Origin: XYD12-FULL-36-8 sp964391015
GTDB lineage: Bacteria > Bacteroidota > Ignavibacteria > Ignavibacteriales > Ignavibacteriaceae
Length of the DNA stretch: 64,000 bases
Assembly (NCBI GenBank): GCA_964391015.1
Contig: CAYMKU010000010.1
Location: forward strand, 1-64,000
Direction: 5' to 3'
The translations under genes and the position numbers were made by a program. Numbering within the stretch: the first letter of the stretch is position 1; the number at the start of each line of letters is the position of its first letter. Of the stretch, positions 23,707 to 32,704 are shown piece by piece. Under the pieces are notes generated by a model. The model saw nothing but the letters and a program-made list of their open reading frames with translations, was not told the origin of the DNA and ran no database searches.

Positions 23707-26466
23707 TTACTTCTTTCTTTTAATTGATTTATTTTTCTTGGCGTCCATTTCTTTAACGGTTGCTCTTGCCGCAGCTAGTCGTGCGATCGGAACTCGAAAT
23801 GGAGAACAGCTTACGTAATTCAACCCAATTTGATGACAAAATTCAACTGAAGCAGGTTCGCCACCATGCTCCCCGCAAATTCCTATCTTCAAGTCTGAAC
23901 GAGTTGCCCTTCCTTTCTGAACAGCAGTTATCATTAATTGACCGATTCCTTCAACATCTATCGATTGGAAGGGATCAACAGAAAGAATTTTCTTCTCTAG
24001 ATAATCAGTTAGAAATGCACCAATATCGTCACGTGAAAAACCAAATCCCATTTGTGTTAAGTCATTAGTGCCAAATGAGAAGAATTGGGCATACTCGGCA
24101 ATTTTATCTGCTGTTAAGCAAGCACGGGGAATCTCAATCATTGTTCCGGTGAGATGAGGAATTTTTTTCAATCCGAATTTAGCACAAACTTCTCCATGAA
24201 CTTTATCAACTATCGTAAATTGATGTTTTAGCTCATTCACATGACTCAAAACCGGGATCATGATTTCTGCGAATGGTTTCTTGCCTTCCTTCGACAATTC
24301 AGCGGAAGCTTCAAAGATCGCTCTAACCTGCATTTCAGTTACCTCGGGATATGTAATTCCAAGACGTACACCGCGATGTCCCATCATTGGGTTATTTTCA
24401 TGCAATGCTTCTGCCCTCTCGTTCAATTCTTTAAGAGTGATGCCTAAGCTTGATGCAAGCTTTTCTCTCTCGTCCTCTCCGTTAGGTACAAATTCGTGCA
24501 ATGGTGGATCGAGTGTTCTAATTGTAACAGGAAATCCGTCCATGGCTTCCAGCGTTCCCTTGATGTCAGATTTTACATGTGTGAAAAGTTCATCAAGAGC
24601 ACTTCTTCTCTCGGCTTCGTTTTTAGAAACAATCATCCTACGAAGTTTGAATAAAGGATCTTCACTTCCCTTTCCGTAAAACATATGTTCGGTTCTAAAT
24701 AATCCGATCCCTTCAGCTCCAAATGCTCTTGCTCTTGCGGCATCTTCAGGTGTATCAGCGTTTGTTCTGACTTTAAGTTTTTTAATTTGATCGCACAGTT
24801 TCATAAAGGTAACAAAGTCTGGATTTTCTTCCGCGGCTTTTTTCATTGGAAGTTCGCCAAGATAAATAGCGCCCTTTGTTCCATTCAATGTGACCCAATC
24901 GCCCTCTTTAGCAACTATATCCCCAACAGTAAACTGCTTAGCACTATGGCTGATTTTTAATGAACCGGCACCAACGATACAACACTTTCCCCAGCCGCGA
25001 GCAACAAGAGCAGCATGAGATGTCATTCCGCCTCGTCCAGTAAGAATCGCTTGAGCGGCTCTCATTCCCTCGATATCTTCAGGATTTGTTTCCTCCCGAA
25101 CAAGAATAACTTTCTTTCCATTCTTTGCCCATGCAACGGCATCGCCAGCTGAGAAAACAACTTGTCCGGTTGCACCGCCAGGTCCTGCCGGCAATCCTTT
25201 TGCAATAACTTTCGTGTTTGCCTCTATCTTTGGATCAACAATAGGATGAAGGAGTTCATCAAGTTGTTCTGGTTTTACACGCATTACAGCTTCTTCTTTA
25301 GAAATTAGTTTGTCCTTATGCATGTCAATTGCCATCTTAAGAGCAGCAGGTCCATTTCTCTTTCCTACACGGCATTGAAGCATGTATAGCTTGCCATCTT
25401 GAATTGTAAATTCGATATCAAGCATATCATGATAATGCTTTTCCAAGTTACGCTCTATCTTGTAAAGCTGCTTATAAGTATCTGGCATTGCTTCTTCAAG
25501 TGAACGGAGATGCTCAGTGTGCTCACTCTTACCGACTATATTAATTGGATTTGGAGTTCTTATCCCAGCAACAACATCTTCGCCTTGTGCATTTGTTAAC
25601 CACTCACCATAAAAATGATTTTCGCCAGTAGCAGGATTACGTGTAAATGCAACTCCTGTTGCTGATGTGTCTCCCATGTTTCCAAACACCATTGATTGGA
25701 CGTTTACTGCTGTTCCCCAATCGTCTGGTATTCCTTCAATTCTTCTGTAAGAGATTGCGCGTTTACCCATCCAACTTTGGAAAACAGCTGAGACAGCACC
25801 CCAAAGTTGTTGCATTGGATCTTCAGGAAATGGTTTGCCAAGAACTTCCTGAACTTTAGCTTTATAAATTTTAACAAGCTCTTTTAAATCTTTTGCAGTT
25901 AAATCGGTATCACTATGATAACCTTTTGATTCTTTCATTTTATGCAATTCTTTTTCAAGCTGTTGACGAACTCCCCTACCTTCTTCTGGTTCGATGCCAG
26001 CAGCTTTTTCCATAACGACATCGGAATACATTTGAATTAATCTTCGATGTGAATCGTAAACAAATCGTGGATTGCCGGTTTTTGCAATCAGTGCTTCACG
26101 AGTTACGTTGTTCAAACCAACATTTAAAATCGTTTCCATCATTCCTGGCATTGATGCTCTGGCACCGGAACGTACCGAAAGTAACAGTGGATTAACCTTG
26201 TCACCAAACTTTGCATACATTTCTTTTTCAACTTTTTCAAGAGAATCTTTCATTTGCTTCTCAAGTTCTTTGGGATATTTCTTTTTGTTTTGATAGTAAT
26301 GAGTACAAACTTCAGTTGTAATTGTGAATCCGGCTGGAACTGGTAAACCTAAATTAACCATCTCTGCAAGGTTAGCTCCTTTTCCTCCAAGAAGCGCTTT
26401 CATTTCTGCTTTTCCCTCAGCTTTCTCGCCTCCGAAAAAATAAACATACTTTTTACTTTTAGCCAT
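23707..26466 (-). CDS. ppdK: Pyruvate, phosphate dikinase
   Basis: Interconverts pyruvate, ATP and Pi with PEP, AMP and PPi. The 919-residue protein has the N-terminal ATP-grasp domain (LLGGKGANLAEMVNLGLPVP, SVRSGARASMPGMMETILNVG), the central phosphohistidine domain (GRGGMTSHAALVARGWGKCC) with the catalytic His, and the C-terminal PEP/pyruvate TIM barrel (GIGLFRTEHMFYG, FFSFGTNDLTQMGFG, GICGEHGGEP). Length and order match bacterial PPDK and not PEP synthase. It is flanked by a 50-bp gap to lpxK and by palindromes downstream, so it is probably a single-gene unit. Confidence 0.98.
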   Translation of the reverse strand: MAKSKKYVYFFGGEKAEGKAEMKALLGGKGANLAEMVNLGLPVPAGFTITTEVCTHYYQNKKKYPKELEKQMKDSLEKVEKEMYAKFGDKVNPLLLSVRSGARASMPGMMETILNVGLNNVTREALIAKTGNPRFVYDSHRRLIQMYSDVVMEKAAGIEPEEGRGVRQQLEKELHKMKESKGYHSDTDLTAKDLKELVKIYKAKVQEVLGKPFPEDPMQQLWGAVSAVFQSWMGKRAISYRRIEGIPDDWGTAVNVQSMVFGNMGDTSATGVAFTRNPATGENHFYGEWLTNAQGEDVVAGIRTPNPINIVGKSEHTEHLRSLEEAMPDTYKQLYKIERNLEKHYHDMLDIEFTIQDGKLYMLQCRVGKRNGPAALKMAIDMHKDKLISKEEAVMRVKPEQLDELLHPIVDPKIEANTKVIAKGLPAGPGGATGQVVFSAGDAVAWAKNGKKVILVREETNPEDIEGMRAAQAILTGRGGMTSHAALVARGWGKCCIVGAGSLKISHSAKQFTVGDIVAKEGDWVTLNGTKGAIYLGELPMKKAAEENPDFVTFMKLCDQIKKLKVRTNADTPEDAARARAFGAEGIGLFRTEHMFYGKGSEDPLFKLRRMIVSKNEAERRSALDELFTHVKSDIKGTLEAMDGFPVTIRTLDPPLHEFVPNGEDEREKLASSLGITLKELNERAEALHENNPMMGHRGVRLGITYPEVTEMQVRAIFEASAELSKEGKKPFAEIMIPVLSHVNELKHQFTIVDKVHGEVCAKFGLKKIPHLTGTMIEIPRACLTADKIAEYAQFFSFGTNDLTQMGFGFSRDDIGAFLTDYLEKKILSVDPFQSIDVEGIGQLMITAVQKGRATRSDLKIGICGEHGGEPASVEFCHQIGLNYVSCSPFRVPIARLAAARATVKEMDAKKNKSIKRKK

Positions 26467-26516
26467 TATATTAGATCCTCCGTATAATTTAATCTGTATT
26501 TAACAGTAGTGTGTTT

Positions 26517-27563
26517 TTAGTTTTTGATTTTATTTAATATAAATTCTTTAAATAATAGGAAATCATCTACCATCAATTCAATTTTTAGGTAGAAGGTATC
26601 TATATCATCTAACTCATTATGATATTCAAAAAATTTGACAGCATCCTTTTGTGTTGTAACTACTGAATGGGAATTAGTTGAATAGAACATCTTTCTAATT
26701 TTTTGAATTTCCTTGTTAGTGTAATGCTTGTGATCGCGAAATATCAAATAGTTTTCTGTATCTACACTTGTTTGTTTTAGAGCCGTGAAAAATGAATATG
26801 GATTTGCAATTCCGCAAACAACCAAACCTTTCTGTCCCTCAAACTCGCTTAGGTTGTATTCTGTCTTTCGTTTAATATCAACGAACCCTTTTGCGGCATA
26901 GTATGCATTAAAAATTTTTTTATTAGCGAAATATTTGTTTACGTTCTCAGGAATTTCTCTTAACTGTGAAAATTTTCTATTTATAATTATTGCATCTGCC
27001 CGTTCGATTGAACCAAATGGTTCTCTCATCGATCCAGCAGGCAAAAGAAGATGATCAAATGGCTCGGGGCTAATAAGAAACCTTTGTTCGCAAACAAGCA
27101 AATCAGCATCACGTTTAATCCATCGGTGCTGGAATGCATCATCGAGAACTATTGTATCTACACCCTGATCTGAAATTAATTTATCTGCCCCATCAATTCT
27201 TCTTTCTGAAACTGCACATGGAACAGAACATTCTTGTGCTGTCAATATCATTTCATCACCGCAAGATTCAGAGGTAGTTAAAACTTCATTTCCATCAGAT
27301 ACTAAAATATATCCCGCAGACTTTCGTCCATAACCACGACTTAAAACACCGACTCTCCGTCCTTCATTCTTTAACATATTTGTTAAAAAAATAACTAATG
27401 GTGTCTTTCCAGAGCCGCCAACATTTATATTCCCGACAGAGATAATTTTGGCATTAACCGCACTAACTCTAAAAACTCCCCAATTAAACAATTTATTTCT
27501 GAGCATAATCAGAAATGCAAAAACCGGAACAAACGGGACTAAAATAAATCGTAAAATATTCAT
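26517..27563 (-). CDS. lpxK: Tetraacyldisaccharide 4'-kinase
   Basis: Phosphorylates the lipid A disaccharide at the 4' position at the inner membrane. The 348-residue protein has a hydrophobic N-terminal segment (FILVPFVPVFAFLIML), the Walker A-like P-loop VGNINVGGSGKTPLVIFL, and the acidic LDDAFQHRWIKRDADLLV motif, all typical. It sits with lpxB and a DUF374 acyltransferase, which is a normal lipid A neighbourhood. Confidence 0.95.
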   Translation of the reverse strand: MNILRFILVPFVPVFAFLIMLRNKLFNWGVFRVSAVNAKIISVGNINVGGSGKTPLVIFLTNMLKNEGRRVGVLSRGYGRKSAGYILVSDGNEVLTTSESCGDEMILTAQECSVPCAVSERRIDGADKLISDQGVDTIVLDDAFQHRWIKRDADLLVCEQRFLISPEPFDHLLLPAGSMREPFGSIERADAIIINRKFSQLREIPENVNKYFANKKIFNAYYAAKGFVDIKRKTEYNLSEFEGQKGLVVCGIANPYSFFTALKQTSVDTENYLIFRDHKHYTNKEIQKIRKMFYSTNSHSVVTTQKDAVKFFEYHNELDDIDTFYLKIELMVDDFLLFKEFILNKIKN

Positions 27564-27583
27564 TTATTTCCTAAGCACAGGCA

Positions 27584-28243
27584 CTAAATAAATTTAGTTG
27601 CATCTTGTTGAAGTTTACGTAAATGCAATTCACAGTTCTCAATCATTTTTGATGTATCATTATAACTTAAATTATTGCTAATTAGGATCGGCTCGGAAAA
27701 AAACACGTTTGCTTTAGTAAAAAATAAAGGAACTTGAAACGAATCCCAGCTGTTTAACAATTTTTTGTTCTTATAACCAACGCCTAAAAGTACAAGTGGT
27801 AAACCGCTTTTTTTTGCTGTTACAACTGCACCAGCTTTTAATTTCAACACCGGCCCCTTTGGTCCATCAGGGGTAATCGCAATTGAATTATTATTCTTAG
27901 CAAAGTCAACCATAATACCTAAAGCGATGTCACCACCAACACTGCTTGAGCCCCTGATTATGTTATAATTCCAACGCCTTAAAATCTTACTCAAAAGTTC
28001 TCCATCTTTGCTCATGCTTACTATGGCAGCAAATTTTTTGTTCCGATTTAAATACCAGGGGAGTAACATTGTGCCATGCCAGAATGCCAAAATGTAATTT
28101 TGTTTGTTTCCCTCCAGCTTATCAATTGCAGCTCTGTTAACAAACGAAATTCTTAAAGTTTTACAAAGAACATTAACCGCATAATAAAGAATATAATTCC
28201 CGACAAATCTTAAAATATCGTGCTTAATCTTTTTGGGTGTCAT
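27584..28243 (-). CDS. DUF374 lysophospholipid-acyltransferase-like protein
   Basis: A 219-residue acyltransferase of the LPLAT superfamily, DUF374 subgroup. The acceptor-site motif is AFWHGTMLLPWYL (a variant of H-x4-D), then MSKDGELLSKIL, SSVGG and the glycine-rich TPDGPKGPVLKLKAGAV. These features match family members that acylate lipid A or Kdo-lipid precursors, although DUF374 proteins lack direct characterisation that I can name. Its position between lpxK and lpxB, overlapping lpxB by 20 nt, makes lipid A acylation likely. No classical LpxL gene is in the window. Confidence 0.85.
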   Translation of the reverse strand: MTPKKIKHDILRFVGNYILYYAVNVLCKTLRISFVNRAAIDKLEGNKQNYILAFWHGTMLLPWYLNRNKKFAAIVSMSKDGELLSKILRRWNYNIIRGSSSVGGDIALGIMVDFAKNNNSIAITPDGPKGPVLKLKAGAVVTAKKSGLPLVLLGVGYKNKKLLNSWDSFQVPLFFTKANVFFSEPILISNNLSYNDTSKMIENCELHLRKLQQDATKFI

Positions 28244-29375
28244 TCATCAAATCAAAAATTATTTGAGCTGCCTTTTTAGATGCTCCATTTTCACCGAGCT
28301 TTTCTTTTACAACTCCAAGTTTTTGCTTGATTGAGTTATAAAGTTCGGAGTTGGATAATATTTCCTTTCCTTTTTCATAAATTACTGTATGTGATACATC
28401 GTTCTGAATAAGTTCAGGAACAACTCGTTCGTCTAAGATGATATTTGCCATCCCGATGCTCTTAACTTTTATGAGCTGTTTCATTATAAAGTAAGTTAAA
28501 CGACTCGTTCGGTAAACAATTACCATCGGCAGTTGAAAAATTGCTGCTTCTAATGTTGAAGTGCCAGATTTTATTATTCCAAATTTAGAGTGTTTTAATA
28601 AATCATAATTACGATCCTTAATTACTTTAAAGTTCTTATTCTTTGCAATTCGGAACAAATAATCTTCGCTTATATTTTGAGATGCACTTACAATAATCTG
28701 CATGTTAAAAGTTTTTGCTAAACCCTCAGCAGCTTTAATACATTCGGGGAATATTTTTTCAACTTCATGTTGCCTACTGCCTGGCATAATCAATAGAATC
28801 TCTTGTGTAGGATTTAGTTGATACTCTTTTAACAGATCATCCCTGCTAAAATATTTGTAATTATTTATCATCTCTATTAAAGGATGACCAACATATTTTA
28901 CATCAACATTAGCACTCTTGTAAATTTTTTCTTCAAAGGGAAAGACCACAATCATCTTGTCGATCAATTGTTTGATTTTATAAATACGATTTTTCCCCCA
29001 AGCCCAAATTTGAGGAGAAATGTAATATATTATTTTAACTCGTAGCCTGTTAAGCTTTTTCGCTAAGTTAAGATTGAATCCCGGGTAATCAATTAAAACA
29101 ATAGTATCAACATTTTCTCTTTTTATTACTTTAATCAATTCAGACTGCACTTTTTTTATGAACGGGATATGTTTTACAACTTCTACAAAACCTAAAAATG
29201 CCATCTGATTAATGTGATAATATAAATATGCTCCTTCGTTTTTCATCAGATTACCGCCGATACCAAATATTTTAATATCGTTATCAAGTTTTTTTAATTC
29301 ATGAATTAATGCAGCACCATGCATATCTCCCGAAACTTCTCCAGCGATAATCATCACATTTTTTCTATAAACCAT
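28224..29375 (-). CDS. lpxB: Lipid-A-disaccharide synthase
   Basis: Condenses UDP-diacylglucosamine with lipid X to form the lipid A disaccharide. The 383-residue GT-B protein opens with MIIAGEVSGDMHGAALI, has YYISPQIWAWGKNRI (the family's SPQxWAW signature), FPFEEKIY, VGHPLIE, LLIMPGSRQHEVEKIFP and KSGTSTLEAAIF. All core signatures are present. It overlaps the downstream acyltransferase gene. Confidence 0.97.
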   Translation of the reverse strand: MVYRKNVMIIAGEVSGDMHGAALIHELKKLDNDIKIFGIGGNLMKNEGAYLYYHINQMAFLGFVEVVKHIPFIKKVQSELIKVIKRENVDTIVLIDYPGFNLNLAKKLNRLRVKIIYYISPQIWAWGKNRIYKIKQLIDKMIVVFPFEEKIYKSANVDVKYVGHPLIEMINNYKYFSRDDLLKEYQLNPTQEILLIMPGSRQHEVEKIFPECIKAAEGLAKTFNMQIIVSASQNISEDYLFRIAKNKNFKVIKDRNYDLLKHSKFGIIKSGTSTLEAAIFQLPMVIVYRTSRLTYFIMKQLIKVKSIGMANIILDERVVPELIQNDVSHTVIYEKGKEILSNSELYNSIKQKLGVVKEKLGENGASKKAAQIIFDLMNDTQKD

Positions 29376-29397
29376 TTAAATCGCTTTTTAATTATCG

Positions 29398-29985
29398 TTA
29401 CAATCTTCGCAGGAACCAAAGCAGAACTATTGTAATTGTGACGAATGCAAATGCCTGCAAACTTCTCTTCTCAGAGATTATTCCCTTTTTCAAAAAATAT
29501 TCAGGTTGAGCTAATGTTTCAACCTTATATATTTTTAACTTAGGAAAAAACATGGGAACATGATGACGATAGTTCTCAAAGTCGCTCCCGAAAGTTTTTT
29601 CAAGATATGCTTCTTCCTGTTTAACTATGATTTTGTATTGAAAATAAAAAAAGAGGAGTCCTAAAACTTGTAAGTATGGAAACAATGCAAACGACATTAT
29701 TCCCAAACCTGTGTACATCAATATGTTTCCTACATAAAGCGGATTACGAACATGTGCGAATGGTCCGCTAATCACTAAGAAAGTTCCTCCAATTCCACCG
29801 GTTGTTCTTGTTTCGCTTCCTGCCCAGCTTACTCCCCAAATTCTAATTGCTTCCCCAGTTAGTGCAATTACAAAACCAACAATTATACTCCAAATATTTG
29901 GGTTTGCATAAAAAAACATTATAAGTAAAAATGGAATGGGGGAGTAGCTTCTGTATTTAAATATTTTTGAGGATAAATCGGACAT
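29398..29985 (-). CDS. Isoprenylcysteine/phospholipid methyltransferase-like membrane protein
   Basis: A 195-residue multi-helix membrane protein of the ICMT/PEMT-like superfamily. The N-terminal two thirds carry about four hydrophobic helices; the catalytic-type segment is GPFAHVRNPLYVGNILMYTGLG (about 91-112) followed by QEEAYLEKTFGSDFENYRHHVP, the conserved pattern of RNPxY and E-E-x-L-x-x-x-F-G-x-x-Y. Substrate is unknown; a membrane lipid or prenyl-type acceptor is possible. It lies 1 nt from the HAD phosphatase gene and 22 nt from lpxB, so it may be part of the lipid A unit. Confidence 0.85.
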   Translation of the reverse strand: MSDLSSKIFKYRSYSPIPFLLIMFFYANPNIWSIIVGFVIALTGEAIRIWGVSWAGSETRTTGGIGGTFLVISGPFAHVRNPLYVGNILMYTGLGIMSFALFPYLQVLGLLFFYFQYKIIVKQEEAYLEKTFGSDFENYRHHVPMFFPKLKIYKVETLAQPEYFLKKGIISEKRSLQAFAFVTITIVLLWFLRRL

Positions 29986-29986
29986 A

Positions 29987-30709
29987 TTATTCTTGCAAAT
30001 AAATTTCGTTTCTCTTTAATTCGACCTGGTGTCTCTTTTTTAATCTTTTTTTAGTGTTAAGTGATTTAATCCTTGTAATTATGTCTTCAAAATTGATAAA
30101 AGGGAAGTATGTAATTCTCTGTTTCTCACAGTGTTTAAGCAAGTCATCTTTAGCAAAGATAAAATCACAGAACTCGGTTGAATATTTATCTGAATTTCCA
30201 TCACCAATATAAATAGTGAATTCTCCATCACCGCTATTGTTTAGAATGTGATTTCTTTTGCAATTAGCTGAAGTTTGACATTCAATATCAAAATATGGAA
30301 ACGAAGGAACAAACTCATTCGCATCGTTTATTAATAGATTATTTGCAAATAGCTTAATGTGATTGAGATTTTCTCGGTTAAAAATTCTATTTATGTAATA
30401 ATCAAACCCATCACTTAACACGAACAATTCAATTCCATTTTTAAAACAGTATTCATGAAACAGATGAAATGTTGGGTCTATTTTCATCTGATCTATAAAT
30501 TGGTCAAGCTTTTGAGCATCAATTGTTTTTATTGTGGCAAATAATAATTCCCAACATTGACGAGCTGTTATTCTATCGTTTAATAAATCATCAACAATTT
30601 TGTTTGTTTCGCTTGGGTTCCCAAACTCTCTGAAGATTGCTTCTCCCACATCTTGTTTTGTAATTGTTCCATCGAAATCAACGAACACTTTGAATTTATG
30701 CAAAACCAT
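29987..30709 (-). CDS. MtnX-like HAD-IB phosphatase
   Basis: HAD hydrolase of 240 residues. Motif I is VFVDFDGTITKQDVGEAIF (D12 nucleophile and D14 by my count), motif II LFVLSDGFDYYI, motif III/IV IYIGDGNSDKYS. The cap is the small helical IB type. It matches the MtnX-like group, whose best known member dephosphorylates a methionine-salvage intermediate, but no other salvage gene is adjacent, so a different small phosphate ester is possible. A cysteine pair (about C157, C163) precedes motif IV. It begins right at the end of the T9SS protein gene (1-nt spacing) and continues into the methyltransferase-like gene. Confidence 0.83.
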   Translation of the reverse strand: MVLHKFKVFVDFDGTITKQDVGEAIFREFGNPSETNKIVDDLLNDRITARQCWELLFATIKTIDAQKLDQFIDQMKIDPTFHLFHEYCFKNGIELFVLSDGFDYYINRIFNRENLNHIKLFANNLLINDANEFVPSFPYFDIECQTSANCKRNHILNNSGDGEFTIYIGDGNSDKYSTEFCDFIFAKDDLLKHCEKQRITYFPFINFEDIITRIKSLNTKKRLKKRHQVELKRNEIYLQE

Positions 30710-32704
30710 TTAATCAACCACCATCTTTTTTACCTCTACAAAATCTCTTGTGTAGAATCGAAAAAAATATATGCCTGGGTGAAGTTCTGGAGCGCAAAAG
30801 GTTACACTATTTTCTCCAGCAGGAAAAGATTTCTCCTTCAATTCGCCAATTTTTTCCGCATGTCCGTTAAAAAATTCAAATCCAACCGAGGATGAAACTG
30901 GTAAATAAAAGCTGATTGTAGTCGAATCTCGAAACGGATTTGGATTATTTTGTGCAACAATAATTTTGGATACAGCTTCAAGATAATCAATCCTGGATAT
31001 GTTGGATATAAATTCCTTTGATGCGTTTTTTAATATGGTTCTGTAGTAGAGAGTTCCAAATTCTGTTGGACAATCGATGAACTCATATTCAGAATTAATG
31101 ACCGACGAGGAAATATCTATTGTCCCGACAAACTCCCAAAGATTTGCTGAAGTATCCGTATGTGCAAGTCTCTCTATAACAAGCACCCTTTTTTCGTCCT
31201 TAATATTTGTGTTTAATTTTAGCTTTACAGAGTTTCCATATAGTTCTGTGCTTAAGTTTACAAAATCATTTCCTAGCACTTTATATTCTTTTGTTTTCGA
31301 AATCAGAATTTCGTTTAGAGAATTTTTATACACAAGAGTAGTTTGGTTATTAAGACTCGGGAAAACAGATAAATATGTGTTTTCACAAATAGCGCTAAAA
31401 TCGTCGTCAGTTTTTAGGGAATCCCATAAAATATTTCCCTTGTTGCTAATTCTTTGAGCATTAACTTTACATCTGTTTGTTTTGGGATTTGCGGAAAGCC
31501 ACGAAATGTAAATTCCATTGTTGTTATCACTGCATATCGAGTGATTTAAAATTTTATAATTGCTGGTTGTAACATAAGCCCCGTTTTTTCCCCAAATTTC
31601 TTTTCCATTCATTTTGAATCTTTGTACTATCAAGTGTTGATTTTGTTCAAATTCATTTAACCAACTTAAAGTAATTAATGAATCTTGTCGAAATGTCTGA
31701 GGAAATTGGTTGTTACCTTTATTTAAGGATGCTTCGATGCCTCCGACTGACCAAATAGCTTTCCCCTTATTATTAATAAGCTGATGATAAATGTTTTTTG
31801 AGTCAGTTTCCCAAGCAATGTAGAGAAGAGAGTTGTTGATTGTACTAGTGCAAAAATTGATTGTATTATGGAGTGCTCCGGAGATTTTGATTGGCTTTTT
31901 TCCCAAAATAGATTTGCCCGAAGGATCAACTTTTTTAATGAGCAAAGATTCGTTATTATTTATTTTTTCAGTCCAAAGTATAAATGCCCCGCCATTGTTA
32001 TCGTGAATGATCCTGAGATTATTCTTTTTCCTCGCAGAGTTTTCAATTTGGATAGGTTTGTTTTTATAAGTCAAACTTCCATCAGATAATATTCTTTGAT
32101 AACAAATTAGGTAATCATTTGCGGGGTATTCGTTACGGGTTGTGTAAGCTATAAATATATTTCCCGCAATATCTGAACATAGCGAGCAATCAAAAATTGG
32201 CTCCTGTGAAGCAGTGATTCGAATACCATTTTCTCCCCAAAGAAGTTCATTCTTAGAGATTCTCTGCACAAAAATATCGCCGCTAAATTGGTTAGAATAA
32301 TCCTTCCAAGTTAAGATTGCATCATTTGAAATATAGGAAACCGCTAATGGGTTCTTTTGAATAAAACTTAGATTGGATATTTTTTTTCCGAATAATTCTA
32401 CAGAATGTTCTTGGTTTAAATTGGTATGAGCAAAGAATACTCTGCTCTCAATTGGGGAAGCACTTTCTCTCCAAAATACATACAGCCCACCCGCACCATC
32501 AGAAATTGATGAAATATCTATCGGATTTGTTGCTTTAATTTTGTGTGTCTTATCCCCAAAATTAAATTTTATTTGGCTAAGCGTCCTTGCGAATGGAAAA
32601 GCTGAAAAAAAAAGAATGAACAAGAGCAGCGAAAAACCAAAGCTTATGCTATTTGATCTATATGAGGAAGAAATCAAGAAAAAGATTGTTATACTAAGAG
32701 GCAA
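30710..32704 (-). CDS. Secreted protein with T9SS type A sorting domain
   Basis: A 664-residue surface or secreted protein. The N-terminus is hydrophobic (about residues 22-38, ending FPFARTLS) and acts as a signal peptide. The body (40-480) is built of repeats with an aromatic and glycine pattern such as LLWGENG, IWSVGGIE and IWGKNGAYV, each followed by a GGxxxxW-like strand, which suggests a beta-propeller. The last about 80 residues are a T9SS type A sorting domain: NNPNPFRDSTTISFYLP, then PGIYFFRFYT and a KKMVV end. Function is unknown; I find no catalytic motif. The start is TTG and overlaps the smc stop by 11 nt. Confidence 0.8.
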   Translation of the reverse strand: MPLSITIFFLISSSYRSNSISFGFSLLLFILFFSAFPFARTLSQIKFNFGDKTHKIKATNPIDISSISDGAGGLYVFWRESASPIESRVFFAHTNLNQEHSVELFGKKISNLSFIQKNPLAVSYISNDAILTWKDYSNQFSGDIFVQRISKNELLWGENGIRITASQEPIFDCSLCSDIAGNIFIAYTTRNEYPANDYLICYQRILSDGSLTYKNKPIQIENSARKKNNLRIIHDNNGGAFILWTEKINNNESLLIKKVDPSGKSILGKKPIKISGALHNTINFCTSTINNSLLYIAWETDSKNIYHQLINNKGKAIWSVGGIEASLNKGNNQFPQTFRQDSLITLSWLNEFEQNQHLIVQRFKMNGKEIWGKNGAYVTTSNYKILNHSICSDNNNGIYISWLSANPKTNRCKVNAQRISNKGNILWDSLKTDDDFSAICENTYLSVFPSLNNQTTLVYKNSLNEILISKTKEYKVLGNDFVNLSTELYGNSVKLKLNTNIKDEKRVLVIERLAHTDTSANLWEFVGTIDISSSVINSEYEFIDCPTEFGTLYYRTILKNASKEFISNISRIDYLEAVSKIIVAQNNPNPFRDSTTISFYLPVSSSVGFEFFNGHAEKIGELKEKSFPAGENSVTFCAPELHPGIYFFRFYTRDFVEVKKMVVD

